From: an uncultured Flavobacteriaceae bacterium
GTDB taxonomy: Bacteria; Bacteroidota; Bacteroidia; Flavobacteriales; Flavobacteriaceae
Reading direction: 5' to 3'
Length of the DNA stretch: 64,000 nt
Assembly: GCA_947500435.1 (NCBI GenBank)
Contig: CANMRV010000007.1
Coordinates: 1-64,000, forward strand
In this document: positions 31,607 through 41,777 of the stretch, in pieces
How the letters are laid out: each line of letters starts with the position of its first letter
Numbering within the stretch: position 1 is the stretch's first letter
Position numbers and translations under genes: made by a program
The notes under the pieces: generated by a model
Database searches by the model: none
Told to the model about the DNA's origin: nothing
The model's input: the letters and a program-made list of their open reading frames with translations, nothing else

Positions 31607-33874
31607 TTATTTTTCAAGTCTGAATTGGGATGAAATTCCTTCTTTGGATGAAGTGCCTATCATAAGAGTGTAGTCTCCTGCTTCCAATATTTTTTCCATG
31701 GTGGGTCCTGTGAATTTCAACATCTCGGGAGTTATGGTAAAAGTCACTGATTTTGATTGGCCAGGGTCGAGTTCAATTTTTTCAAATCCCCTTAGTTCTT
31801 TATTGGGCCGCGTAACGGTGGCAATTTCATCCTTTAGGTAAAGCTGTACCACTTCCTTAGCTTTCATTTTTCCGGTATTGGTTACTTGAACACTAACCTT
31901 TATTTCCGAGGAAGGAGTGATTGTCCTATTTGTTAATTGTAATCCGCTATATTCAAATTCGCCATAACTCAATCCATATCCGAACGGAAATAATGGACCA
32001 TCCTCCAAGAACAAATACCCTTTTTTATTATTGATTCCCTTCATGCTATAGTGAAAAGGTAACTGTCCGATGGATCTCGGAATGGTCACCGGGGATTTAC
32101 CGGAAGGAGAAACCTCCCCGAAAATGATTTTTGCTAAAGAAGAATCGCCGAACTCGCTCAGGTCCCATCCATCTAAAATGGCATCCGCTTGTTCGGCGAT
32201 GGTGTTAATGGCTAGTGTTCTTCTATGCTTTAATATTACTATGAGCGGTTTTCCAAGGGCTTTTACCCGTTCTACAAGTTCGTCTTGTGCACCAACGGGT
32301 TCTATGGTCGCTCGATCTCCGACAGCATTATTGAAGTAGGCTTCCTTAGCCGTAAATTCATCTCCTCCCAAAAACAAAATGGTCATATCCGATTCATTTG
32401 CGACATCGACCAGTTTCTTGATTGTTTTTTCGTCGGTAGGCAACAAGCTAGGTGCCCCTTTGTCACCATCGGTCAATTCAAACCCTTTTTCTGCGACAAA
32501 GGACACATCAGTTCCAGCAGTTGCTTCGAAAGCAGCTTTCGTTCCCTCATTTAGTAGTGGCCCCAAGAGTGCAATCTTTTGAATCTCTTTGCTAAGTGGA
32601 AGTGTATTATTTTCGTTCTTTAAAAGGATTATGGACTCCAAATCCGCCTGCTGGGCAAGTTCCAAAGATATGGTTGAACGAACTTCTTTTTCCGCCTTAT
32701 TAATATCGATATAAGGATTGTCAAAAAGACCTAAAATCATTTTTGTCCGCAATACACGCCTCACAGAACGGTCGATTAATTTCTCGATGGAGGGGTCTTT
32801 TTTAACCATTTCGGGCAGGTAAGCGTATGAGTCTTCAGCATATAGATCAACATCGATACCGGCAACCAGACCTATTAATGCTGCCGCCTCAGGGTTTTCC
32901 GCCACTTTCATAAAATAAAAAAGACGGGCAATGTCATTGGAGTCGGAAATCACATACCCATCAAAGCCCCATTGGTCACGTAAAACACCTGTCAGCAATT
33001 CTTCATTTCCATGAGTTGCAATTCCATTCAAATCGCCATGAGACGCCATAATGCCCAGAGTGCGCGCTTCTTTAACTGCCGCTTCGAAAGGCGGGTATAT
33101 TTCGTCAATTAAAGTTCTCGGTGAAATCTCGACCGCAGCAAAATTCGAGCCTCCCAATACTTGACCATATCCTGCGAAATGTTTTGCCACGGCACCTATA
33201 TGTGTACCCTTACCTAAACCATCATAATCTCCCTGAACACCTTTGATGGCGTTCACAACCATTTGTGTCGTTAAATAAGTATCTTCTCCAAATGCCTCCG
33301 ACATACGACCAAAACGTGGGTCTCGGACGATATCGGCCTCAGGGGAATGGCACATGTGCATACCACGCAAACGGGCCTCTCGACCGACAACATCCCAAAT
33401 ACGATTTACCAATTGGGGGTTGAAGGACGCAGCGGAAGTAATCGGTCGACCAAATTTGGTACATCCCTCGGCATCTACACCATTATATGACTCCGTAACA
33501 AACAAAGCTGGAATGCCCCATCGGTTACTTTTGATAATATACTTTTGTAATTCGTTGTTTAGCTTGGCAGCAGCCAAGGGTGAAATGTGCTCGCCAGGAT
33601 TTTTAATACCCGCAATCCCTATTTTTAGTTTTTCTATAACTCTATCGGAAAGTTTCAGTCTTCCTTCCTCATCGGCTTCTACCCCAATATTGGCGTGGAA
33701 AATACGCATCTGAGCCACCTTTTCTTCCAAAGACATTCTTGGCAACAGATCTTCTACCCTTTCATCTATGGGAAGGGACTTATCTTGAAAAGGCATCTTT
33801 CCCTTTTGAGCATAGCTAGAGCTTGAACAGATTAGCGCCACTATAATACTTAGAATTTTGTTCTTCATTTTCAA
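31607..33874 (-). CDS. GH3-family beta-glycosidase
   Basis: A 755-aa exported enzyme with signal peptide MKMKNKILSIIVALICSSSS. The GH3 barrel shows VTESYNGVDAEGCTKFGRPI, CHSPEADIVRDPRFGRMSEAFGEDT-type substrate loop, AVAKHFAGYG, and the nucleophile segment GFDGYVISDSNDIA (Asp about residue 308). The C-terminal part has the GH3_C domain and a fibronectin-III-like tail (QVTNTGKMKAKEVVQLYLKD). Ulvan loci use GH3 enzymes on xylose-rhamnose units, so a beta-xylosidase is the likely role, by context. It leads the four-gene minus operon. Confidence 0.9.
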   Translation of the reverse strand: MKMKNKILSIIVALICSSSSYAQKGKMPFQDKSLPIDERVEDLLPRMSLEEKVAQMRIFHANIGVEADEEGRLKLSDRVIEKLKIGIAGIKNPGEHISPLAAAKLNNELQKYIIKSNRWGIPALFVTESYNGVDAEGCTKFGRPITSAASFNPQLVNRIWDVVGREARLRGMHMCHSPEADIVRDPRFGRMSEAFGEDTYLTTQMVVNAIKGVQGDYDGLGKGTHIGAVAKHFAGYGQVLGGSNFAAVEISPRTLIDEIYPPFEAAVKEARTLGIMASHGDLNGIATHGNEELLTGVLRDQWGFDGYVISDSNDIARLFYFMKVAENPEAAALIGLVAGIDVDLYAEDSYAYLPEMVKKDPSIEKLIDRSVRRVLRTKMILGLFDNPYIDINKAEKEVRSTISLELAQQADLESIILLKNENNTLPLSKEIQKIALLGPLLNEGTKAAFEATAGTDVSFVAEKGFELTDGDKGAPSLLPTDEKTIKKLVDVANESDMTILFLGGDEFTAKEAYFNNAVGDRATIEPVGAQDELVERVKALGKPLIVILKHRRTLAINTIAEQADAILDGWDLSEFGDSSLAKIIFGEVSPSGKSPVTIPRSIGQLPFHYSMKGINNKKGYLFLEDGPLFPFGYGLSYGEFEYSGLQLTNRTITPSSEIKVSVQVTNTGKMKAKEVVQLYLKDEIATVTRPNKELRGFEKIELDPGQSKSVTFTITPEMLKFTGPTMEKILEAGDYTLMIGTSSKEGISSQFRLEK

Positions 33875-33889
33875 AAGTTCATTTGTGGA

Positions 33890-33933
33890 CTAAAATACCA
33901 CTCTGAATAAATTAAGGTATCCTGCTCTGTCGT
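33890..33933 (-). promoter_or_regulatory. PUL promoter box 2 (GH3-GH105-rhaM-GMC operon)
   Basis: On the minus strand the box ACGACAGAGCAGGATACC (33933-33916) is followed after exactly 18 nt by TATTTTAG (33897-33890), one mismatch from TAnnTTTG. The GH3 ATG at 33874 follows about 15 nt later. The box core CAGGATACC is identical to that of box 1. Confidence 0.7.
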
Positions 33934-34032
33934 GTTAGGAATCTAAATTGGATATGCTATTTATGCTAGTAAATGAGAAATGAAGCCATCCAATAAACCA
34001 TGAGAAATCAGAAAAATTTTACCAAAATTATT

Positions 34033-34102
34033 AAGTACAGGACAGTACAGGACAGTACAGTACAGTGCAGGATGAACATATTAATGTACTCGAATATTTT
34101 TG
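34033..34102 (+). promoter_or_regulatory. PUL promoter box 3 with tandem repeats (susCD)
   Basis: The proximal box AGTACAGTGCAGGATGAA (34059-34076) is followed after exactly 18 nt by a perfect -7 element TATTTTTG (34095-34102), 41 nt before the susC ATG. Upstream, the 10-bp unit GACAGTACAG is repeated in tandem (34041-34050, 34051-34060), preceded by AGTACAG, giving two additional AGTACAGGAC half-boxes at about one helical turn spacing. This is the only promoter in the locus with a tandem array. Confidence 0.75.
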
Positions 34103-34143
34103 ACAGCAAACATCAATAACTCAATCCTTAAATAAACAACTGT

Positions 34144-37100
34144 ATGAAAAAAACAAAATCAACTTCAAACAAACTCTGGACATTGTCCCTGACGTTGTTG
34201 TTTGCATTCAGCTCGATGGCTGTGTGGTCTCAGCAAACCGTTACAGGTACAGTATCGGCAGATGACGGGCCTCTACCAGGAGCCTCGGTCGTGGTAAAAG
34301 GAACTACAACAGGGGTCAGTACCGACTTCGACGGTAATTTTACCATTGAAGCAGGTCCTGATGATACGCTTCAATTCTCTTACATCGGATATGCGGCCCA
34401 AGAAATCTTGGTTGGCACACAAACTCAAATCAATGTAACCTTAGCACCAGGCAACGAACTAGATGAAGTTGTTGTCATTGGTTATGGAACGCAACGTAAA
34501 TCTGATTTGACTGGTTCCGTCGCATCGGTAAGTGCAGAAGATGTAGCGGCTATACCTGTTTCGAGAGTTGATCAAGCTTTACAAGGCAGGGCAGCTGGTG
34601 TGCAAGTTACTCAAGTTAGTGGTGCACCTGGTGCGTCTACTTCCATAAGAGTCAGAGGTGGTAACTCCATTCAGGGTAGTAACGAACCCCTTTGGGTTGT
34701 TGACGGTATTATAGTAGGTACGAATTTCAACCTAAATAATATTAGTGCCAATGATGTTCAATCCATAGAAATATTAAAAGATGCATCCTCAATTGCTATA
34801 TATGGATCTAGGGGTGCAAATGGTGTGGTATTGGTTACCACTAAAAGTGGTGCCCGTGTAGGCGGGGGTAAACCTCAAGTAAGTGTAGGTTTATATACAA
34901 GTATGCAAATGGTACCTGAGCAACCAGCGTATTTAAATCAAGCACAACAAATAGATTACACAAATCAAGATGCCATAATAAGAGGTGTAGCGGAGCCATT
35001 TCCAGGAAATCCATCGGACTACCCAGATAACGACTTTTTTGACCTTTTGCTAGGCCCATCACCTATATATAATGCGGATGTTTCTATAGCTGGTTCTTCA
35101 GAGAATGGAAATGTTAATTATTACAATTCGCTTAATTTTTTCGATCAAGATGGTCTTATTGAGAATTCAGGAATAGAAAAATATATTTTTAGATCTAATT
35201 TGGATTTTAAGTTAAGTGATAAATTAAAGGCAGGTCTCCGTATTAATTATTCAAGAATTAAACAAGAGAATGGTGTTGTTGGCTACGGCGGTCTTCTGGG
35301 TATTTTACCAACCCAGCCCATATATAATGATGACGGTTCTTTTAATGGGGCTAATGAAGTAACAGGTAATCCTTTTAACAACCCCGTTGCAACGTCACAA
35401 TTGGATATAAATGAAACTACGGCAAGCAATTTGTTAGGAACGGTGTATTTAGAGTATAATCCTATTGAAAATTTAACTATTCGCTCCACTTTTAATCCCG
35501 ACATTACCAATTCTAAAAACAATCGATTTACGTCTAGTCAAAGACCAGATTTACAAACGGGTGACAGTAATGCTAGGATAAGTACTACATCTATTTTTAA
35601 TTGGAATAACGAAAATACCATTCAATATTCTGGAGATTTTGGTGATAAACATAATTATACACTACTTGGTGGTGCCTCTTTCCAGAAAGATGTTACCGAA
35701 ACCACTTCGGCCCAAGCTTTTGGGTTTACTACAGATGCCACGACATTCAACTCTTTGGGACTAGGATCTGATCCGTCAAGAAATATAGTAACTTCTGGTT
35801 ATAATCAAAGAACCCTTGTTTCCTTTTTCGGCAGGCTTAATTATACCTTTGATGACAAGTACTTATTAACTTTAGTTGGAAGAAGTGACGGTAGTTCTGT
35901 ATTTGCTCCTGGTAATAAATATGAATTTTACCCATCAATAGCTGCTGCATGGAAAATTTCGGAAGAGGCATTTATGGAAAATCAAGATATCTTTCAAGAT
36001 TTAAAGTTAAGAGCCAGTTATGGTAAAGCAGGTAACCAAGCTATTGGGCCTTATAGGACTTTGGCGCTCTATTCTGAGGGTAATACCTCCGTTAACGGTG
36101 TTGAGGTTCCTGGAGCGGTCTTAGGAAGACCAGCAAATCCTAATTTAATTTGGGAAACAACAACATCTTTTGATATTGCTTTAGAAGCTTCACTTTTTGG
36201 CGGCAGGCTCTTTACGGAATTCAATTATTACCAAAAAGAGACCAATGACCTGTTATTGGATGTTACTATACCCAGACAAACAGGTTATTCAAATCAATTA
36301 CAAAATATCGGATCTTTAGAAAACAAGGGTTGGGAATTTTTACTTAATTCTAGGAATATCCAGAATGAAAACTTCAATTGGAATTCTACCATAACCTTAT
36401 CTTCCAATAAAAATAAGATTTTGGATCTTGGAGGAGAGGAGTTTATTGACGTAGTGGTAGATCAGATTTTAGGTGCAGGTAACTTAAGATTAATCGTAGG
36501 TGAATCGGCGCCAGTATTTACAGGAGCACAGTATTTAGGAACCTGGAAAAGTCAAGCAGAAATTGATGCTTCGGGGCAAGATGCAGCAACAAATTTTGTT
36601 GGTGGTCCAAGATATCAAGATACAGATGGAGATGGCATCATATCCAATGAGGATTTTGAAGTTTTAGGTAATCCATGGCCAGATTTAATTTATGGATTTG
36701 AAAACAATTTTTCCTATAAAAACCTTGATTTAAATATTTATATACAAGGAACAGTTGGCAATGAAGTTTTTAATCGAAGAACGCGTAATAGCTTTTTCAT
36801 TCGCGGAGAGCTTCCAAAGTATGCAGAAGTCGCTGATTATTGGTCGGCTGATAACCCAACATCAGATGTTCCTAGACCTGGATTTGTCGAAGGTGCATAT
36901 CAACCCAACTCCTTTGATGTTGAGGACGGTACGCATCTGCGTCTAAAAAATGTGCGATTGACCTATAATTTCCCAGTGGAAAAAATAGGATGGAATGGTG
37001 TTAAAAACATGTCACTTTATGCAACTGGAACTAATTTGCTACTATTTTCGGATTTCAGATTGATCGATCCCGAGTCAAGTAGTTATGGAAGAAATGGTTT

Positions 37101-37182
37101 GGGTAATCTTGCTCAAGGATTTTCAAATGGGGAATATCCAAACGCTAGAGTTTTAAGCTTAGGCCTTAACGTAACTTTTTAA
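34144..37182 (+). CDS. susC: SusC-family TonB-dependent transporter
   Basis: A 1012-aa outer-membrane transporter. After signal peptide (to about 30, SMAVWSQQ) comes a CarboxypepD_reg-like domain (VTGTVSADDGPLPGASVVVK, DFDGNFTIEAGPDD), then the SusC-specific DEVVVIGYGTQRKSDLTGSV, and a plug with GRAAGVQVTQVSGAPG, SIRVRGGNSIQGSNEPLWVV and the family signature IEILKDASSIAIYGSRGANG. A 22-strand barrel is expected up to the C-terminal LGLNVTF. It imports oligosaccharides captured by the SusD partner encoded 11 bp downstream. It is controlled by the box array upstream. Confidence 0.95.
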   Translation: MKKTKSTSNKLWTLSLTLLFAFSSMAVWSQQTVTGTVSADDGPLPGASVVVKGTTTGVSTDFDGNFTIEAGPDDTLQFSYIGYAAQEILVGTQTQINVTLAPGNELDEVVVIGYGTQRKSDLTGSVASVSAEDVAAIPVSRVDQALQGRAAGVQVTQVSGAPGASTSIRVRGGNSIQGSNEPLWVVDGIIVGTNFNLNNISANDVQSIEILKDASSIAIYGSRGANGVVLVTTKSGARVGGGKPQVSVGLYTSMQMVPEQPAYLNQAQQIDYTNQDAIIRGVAEPFPGNPSDYPDNDFFDLLLGPSPIYNADVSIAGSSENGNVNYYNSLNFFDQDGLIENSGIEKYIFRSNLDFKLSDKLKAGLRINYSRIKQENGVVGYGGLLGILPTQPIYNDDGSFNGANEVTGNPFNNPVATSQLDINETTASNLLGTVYLEYNPIENLTIRSTFNPDITNSKNNRFTSSQRPDLQTGDSNARISTTSIFNWNNENTIQYSGDFGDKHNYTLLGGASFQKDVTETTSAQAFGFTTDATTFNSLGLGSDPSRNIVTSGYNQRTLVSFFGRLNYTFDDKYLLTLVGRSDGSSVFAPGNKYEFYPSIAAAWKISEEAFMENQDIFQDLKLRASYGKAGNQAIGPYRTLALYSEGNTSVNGVEVPGAVLGRPANPNLIWETTTSFDIALEASLFGGRLFTEFNYYQKETNDLLLDVTIPRQTGYSNQLQNIGSLENKGWEFLLNSRNIQNENFNWNSTITLSSNKNKILDLGGEEFIDVVVDQILGAGNLRLIVGESAPVFTGAQYLGTWKSQAEIDASGQDAATNFVGGPRYQDTDGDGIISNEDFEVLGNPWPDLIYGFENNFSYKNLDLNIYIQGTVGNEVFNRRTRNSFFIRGELPKYAEVADYWSADNPTSDVPRPGFVEGAYQPNSFDVEDGTHLRLKNVRLTYNFPVEKIGWNGVKNMSLYATGTNLLLFSDFRLIDPESSSYGRNGLGNLAQGFSNGEYPNARVLSLGLNVTF

Positions 37183-37193
37183 AAAAAATAGAT

Positions 37194-38747
37194 ATGAAAA
37201 CAAAATATATAGTACTATACCTCCTCATAATAACCTCGTTTGTAGGTTGTGAGAAATTTTTAGATGAAGACCCAAGAGATATTATTGCTCCAGAAAACTT
37301 TTTTGCTACCGATTCGGATGCAATACAAGGTATTACGGGTATCTACTCCGTAGTTAAAAATAACTCCATCTACGGACAAGCTGGGTTGGATAATTGGTAT
37401 GACAACGGGGTCGACATTATAGAACCCAATCGATCACATCCAATATTCGAGGTCATGGGCAATTACACTTTAAGTGCTGTCACTGCCGATGCCTCAAATC
37501 AATTAATGAGTGTTTCGGATACATGGCAAAATTTGTATCGGGTTATCCTAAATACCAATGTTATTATTGACAGGGTTGATGGAAATGAAGCCATTTCAGC
37601 AGGGGTGCAGACCGATGTCATTGCACAGGCAAGATTTCTACGTGCGTTGGCTTATTGGCATATTACCAACCTTTGGGGTGATGCACCTTTTTATACAGAA
37701 GTTCTTACACTAGAAGAGATTGGTTCACTTGCAAGAACTGATAAAGAAACTATTTTAGCCAGTGTATTGGATGATTTGGCATTTGCACAAAGCAATTTGC
37801 CGTCTGTAATTCCAAATGATGAAAGGGGTAAAGCCTCTAAATGGGCAGCAGCTATTATTGAAGCGAAAATACATATGAAAGCCCAAGATTGGCAAGCAGG
37901 ATTGAATAAATGTTTGGAAATAATTAACGAATCCTCACATGCGTTATTGCCAACTTATGCTGAGGTTTTTGATCCAGGCAATGAATACAATGCGGAAATT
38001 ATTTGGTCTTTGGATTTTGCCAAGGATATTACAGGTCAATTTGAGCCAGCCTTTCCAGGTCGTTCATTTGCAGGTAATAATTATTGGAGACCAAGTCTTT
38101 TTAACCCACGTATAAGGGATGAGCCAGTTAATTCAGATGATAGGCAACTTTTAAGGGATGCATTGGCGGCCAATGGAGAGGAATTCAATGGTACCGGACT
38201 TCAGATAGCATCAGTAGACTTTGTCAATAAATTTCCTATGAATGATTTACGAAGACCTCTGAATATCATGGGTGATTACGAGGGTATTCCATTGAATCAC
38301 ACTTACATGCCTAAATTTATGAATCGTAATTTTGAGACTTCGCCACGTTTTAATCACGGAGATAATCGATTGGTATTTAGACTTGCAGATGTCTATTTAA
38401 TGGCTGCCGAGTGCGAAAATGAACTGAATGGCCCAGGAAATGCATACCAGTATATCCACCCGATTCGCCAGCGCGCTTATGAAACACAAGCCGAATGGGA
38501 ACTTGTTGGGTTAAGCGCACAAGAGTTTAGAGAGGCTATTTATGATGAGCGTAAATGGGAGTTGGCAGCGGAAGCAACAAGAAGATATGACTTAATTAGA
38601 TGGGGTATCTATTTGGATGTTGTTCGCAATGCTGAATTTAAAACGTATACTCCTAATACGAACATACAAGACCATCATGTTTTGCTGCCAATTCCTTTAA
38701 ATCAGTTGCAGTTAAACCCGAATTTAACTCAAAATCCGGGTTATTAA
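37194..38747 (+). CDS. susD: SusD-family surface glycan-binding lipoprotein
   Basis: A 517-aa lipoprotein (lipobox FVGC, MKTKYIVLYLLIITSFVGCE). SusD landmarks are FLDEDPRDIIAPENFFATDS, TNVIIDRVDGNE, QARFLRALAYWHITNLWGDAP (the TPR-like core) and the C-terminal EAIYDERKWELAAEATRRYDLIRWG. It sits on the SusC transporter as a lid and delivers ligand. Start 11 bp after susC; a 240-bp gap to GH78 follows, with its own promoter. Confidence 0.95.
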   Translation: MKTKYIVLYLLIITSFVGCEKFLDEDPRDIIAPENFFATDSDAIQGITGIYSVVKNNSIYGQAGLDNWYDNGVDIIEPNRSHPIFEVMGNYTLSAVTADASNQLMSVSDTWQNLYRVILNTNVIIDRVDGNEAISAGVQTDVIAQARFLRALAYWHITNLWGDAPFYTEVLTLEEIGSLARTDKETILASVLDDLAFAQSNLPSVIPNDERGKASKWAAAIIEAKIHMKAQDWQAGLNKCLEIINESSHALLPTYAEVFDPGNEYNAEIIWSLDFAKDITGQFEPAFPGRSFAGNNYWRPSLFNPRIRDEPVNSDDRQLLRDALAANGEEFNGTGLQIASVDFVNKFPMNDLRRPLNIMGDYEGIPLNHTYMPKFMNRNFETSPRFNHGDNRLVFRLADVYLMAAECENELNGPGNAYQYIHPIRQRAYETQAEWELVGLSAQEFREAIYDERKWELAAEATRRYDLIRWGIYLDVVRNAEFKTYTPNTNIQDHHVLLPIPLNQLQLNPNLTQNPGY

Positions 38748-38928
38748 GAGTCAAATTAGCTTTGTTGGAATCAGACCCAATAAATAATGGGTATCGCTAA
38801 CCATTAACTGAAAAGATTTAGAGTTCAACGAAATCATAGATTGTTAGTTTGAGTTAGTTTTGAAAATGGGGTAAACGATATGTTTGCTCCATTTTTATTT
38901 TATTGATATTGCTAGTTTTTAGGAAAGC

Positions 38929-38972
38929 AGTATGGTACAGGACACCATAACTAATCCTGAAGGCTATTTTTA
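38929..38972 (+). promoter_or_regulatory. PUL promoter box 4 (GH78)
   Basis: The box AGTATGGTACAGGACACC (38929-38946) lies exactly 18 nt before TATTTTTA (38965-38972), one mismatch from TAnnTTTG. The box is inside a near-perfect palindrome TATGGT-N7-ACCATA (38931-38949), which shows that the site is dyad-symmetric, as expected for a dimeric regulator. Confidence 0.75.
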
Positions 38973-39007
38973 GGCGTGGTAAATAGCACGTGAATAAATT
39001 TTATTTC

Positions 39008-41770
39008 ATGAAAAAAGCAATACAATTCGGATTCTTGTTAGTGTGTCTGACACTAACGACATCCTACTCCTTGAAAAAAGACGAAGTCGTCAAACTTGTC
39101 TGTGAATATCATGAAAACCCGATTGGCATCGATATCGAAAAACCCAGACTAAGCTGGCAAATTATTTCAGAGAGCCAAAATTGGATGCAATCAGCCTACG
39201 AAATAAGGGTGGACGATTCTAAAAAGAAGCTACAAAGCGGTAAGAACCTTATCTGGTCTTCGGGCAAGGTAGAAAGCGACCAGTCTGTAAATGTGGTGTA
39301 CGGTGGGCCAGCACTCAAATCGATGCAACGGGTATATTGGCAAGTCCGGGTTTGGAATAATAAGAACAAGGCCTCTTCATGGAGTGCTCCTGCTTTTTGG
39401 GAAATGGGTATTTTGGACAACTCCTTATGGACTGCCTCCTACATTGCCATGAACGACATTACTACCGAAAAGAAATCGCACCCGGCCCAATATTTCAGAA
39501 GGGAATTTCAAACAAACAAACCGATAAAATCCGCTAGAGTATATGTTACCTCCTTGGGTGTATATGAGCTGTATTTGAATGGGCAAAAAGTAGGTAATGA
39601 CCTTTTTACACCAGGCTTTACAAGCTATAATCATAGGTTACAATACCAGACATATGATGTAACCCATATGCTGCAAGGCAACAATGCAATCGGAGCTATT
39701 GTGGGTGACGGTTGGTATCGTGGAAATATTGGTTGGTTAGGCGATTACGCCCATTACGGCAAGCAACTTGCATTGTTGGCACAATTGAAAATTGAATATG
39801 TTGATGGGTCAAGTGAAACTCTCAAAAGCGATTCGGAATGGAAAGCTTCATATGGGCCTATTTTGGAATCTGACATGTATAATGGTGAACTATATGATGC
39901 CCGCTTGGAAAAAGACGGATGGAACAAGGTAGGATTTGATGATTCCCAATGGGAAAAAGTAGAAATATTAAATCACTCAAAACAGATTCTAGTAGCCCCA
40001 CAAGGACCTCCAGTAAAAGCTATTGAAGAAATCAAACCGAAAGAAATCATTACAACACCAAAAGGGGAGGTCGTTTTGGATTTGGGTCAAAATATTGTCG
40101 GCTGGGCCCGTATGAAAGTTAAGGGGAAAGCCGGAGATAAAGTAACCTTAAAATTTGCCGAAGTACTTGACAAAGAGGGCAATTTTTACACCACCAATCT
40201 GCGTGCGGCAAAAGCTACCGATACATACATCTTAAAAGGTGGTGTTGAGGAAGTATTTGAACCACATTTTACCAATCATGGGTTTCGTTACATTCAGGTA
40301 ATCGATTATCCGGGCAAGTTGAGTCTTGATGGCATTACCGGAATCGTCATTCATTCCGACATCAAACCTACTGGAAATTTTACGACATCCGACCCCATGA
40401 TAAATCAATTACAAAGCAATATTCAATGGGGACAAAAAGATAACTTTTTGGATATTCCTACTGATTGTCCACAGCGCGACGAACGCGCCGGCTGGACGGG
40501 GGACGCCCAGGTGTTTGGAATGACGGCAGCATATAATTTTGATGTTGCGGCCTTTTACACCAAGTGGCTAAAAGACTTAGCATTAGACCAGCACGGGGAC
40601 GGGTTAGTGCCCAATGTAATTCCGGATATTCTAACTCGAGCGAAAGGTATAATTGCAAAGGGAGGCGCAACAGGTTGGGCCGATGCAGCCGTTATTATTC
40701 CATGGACGGTGTATCAATCTTATGGAGACCAGCGCATTTTAGAAGAGCAATACGATAGCATGAAAGGCTGGGTAGACTATGTGGCAGTCCAAGCAGGCGA
40801 CGATTATTTATGGAACAACAACAAACATTGGCACTGGGGAGATTGGCTTGCCTTTGACGCTAACAATCCTGCGTACAATGGTTCTGTTACCGAAAAAGAC
40901 CTCATTGCTACGGCCTACGCTCATTACTCCGCTAATCTGTTGAGTAAAATAGCTTCGATTATCGGCAAAATGGAAGATGTAGTCAAATATCAAGAGTTAG
41001 CAAATAAGTATAAAAATGCCTTTGTCAAAGAATACATTACACCCAATGGCAGATTGGTTTCACACACCCAAACCGCCTATGCATTGGCACTTTCATTTGA
41101 TTTGATTCCTGGAAACCTTATCGAAAAGGCAGGTAATTATTTTGCACAAGATGTGGAGAAATTCGGGCATCTGACCTCAGGTTTTTTGGGCACTCCCCTA
41201 CTCTGTAGCACATTATCTAAAATAGGTCGTGATGATTTGGCCTTTATGTTACTGAATCGAAAGGAGTTTCCCTCTTGGCTTTATCCGATTACCATGGGAG
41301 CAACCACCATTTGGGAACGCTGGGATACCCAAAAACCAGACGGGACCATCATTGAGGGTATGAACAGTTTTAACCACTATTCGTATGGTGCGGTTGGCGA
41401 ATGGATGTATACCTATATCGGCGGATTGCGCATAGACCCTGAAAATCCGGGATACAAGCACATACTTTTTCATCCACATCCTGGAGGGGGACTAACTTCT
41501 GCCAATGCGGAATTCTTGTCCGTTTATGGAAAAATAAAATCCAATTGGGAATTCAAGGACAATTATTTCAGCTATGAAATAGTAATTCCTGCGAACACGA
41601 CTGCCACAATCACTTTGCCTGAAGCCGAACTGGAAAACACTATTTTAAACGGTCGTAAGCCAAAATCTGATATACAAAAGAAAATGAAACAAACTGATGA
41701 TGGCGTTGTATTGGAGTTGGGCTCGGGTACCTATCGTTTTGGCTATCCCGCAAATAACTTAAAGTCATAA
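39008..41770 (+). CDS. GH78 alpha-L-rhamnosidase
   Basis: A 920-aa product from ATG 39008 (MKKAIQFGFLLVCLTLTTSY, signal peptide); the ATG at 38990 only adds six residues. The order is: Fn3/Ig-like N-terminal domain (RLSWQIISESQNWMQSAYEI), two beta-sandwich domains (VTSLGVYELYLNGQKVGNDL, FTPGFTSYNHRLQYQTYD), the (alpha/alpha)6 barrel with DCPQRDERAGWTGDAQVFG (general acid Glu near 492) and GATTIWERWD (second catalytic Glu near 766), and a C-terminal beta domain. It releases terminal alpha-L-rhamnose in the periplasm. Confidence 0.95.
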   Translation: MKKAIQFGFLLVCLTLTTSYSLKKDEVVKLVCEYHENPIGIDIEKPRLSWQIISESQNWMQSAYEIRVDDSKKKLQSGKNLIWSSGKVESDQSVNVVYGGPALKSMQRVYWQVRVWNNKNKASSWSAPAFWEMGILDNSLWTASYIAMNDITTEKKSHPAQYFRREFQTNKPIKSARVYVTSLGVYELYLNGQKVGNDLFTPGFTSYNHRLQYQTYDVTHMLQGNNAIGAIVGDGWYRGNIGWLGDYAHYGKQLALLAQLKIEYVDGSSETLKSDSEWKASYGPILESDMYNGELYDARLEKDGWNKVGFDDSQWEKVEILNHSKQILVAPQGPPVKAIEEIKPKEIITTPKGEVVLDLGQNIVGWARMKVKGKAGDKVTLKFAEVLDKEGNFYTTNLRAAKATDTYILKGGVEEVFEPHFTNHGFRYIQVIDYPGKLSLDGITGIVIHSDIKPTGNFTTSDPMINQLQSNIQWGQKDNFLDIPTDCPQRDERAGWTGDAQVFGMTAAYNFDVAAFYTKWLKDLALDQHGDGLVPNVIPDILTRAKGIIAKGGATGWADAAVIIPWTVYQSYGDQRILEEQYDSMKGWVDYVAVQAGDDYLWNNNKHWHWGDWLAFDANNPAYNGSVTEKDLIATAYAHYSANLLSKIASIIGKMEDVVKYQELANKYKNAFVKEYITPNGRLVSHTQTAYALALSFDLIPGNLIEKAGNYFAQDVEKFGHLTSGFLGTPLLCSTLSKIGRDDLAFMLLNRKEFPSWLYPITMGATTIWERWDTQKPDGTIIEGMNSFNHYSYGAVGEWMYTYIGGLRIDPENPGYKHILFHPHPGGGLTSANAEFLSVYGKIKSNWEFKDNYFSYEIVIPANTTATITLPEAELENTILNGRKPKSDIQKKMKQTDDGVVLELGSGTYRFGYPANNLKS

Positions 41771-41777
41771 CAATATT

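Noticed and set aside
34033..34076. CRISPR-like or phase-variable microsatellite array
   Set aside because: The repeats are 10 bp without spacers and match the promoter box found at eight other genes, so a regulatory array explains them better.
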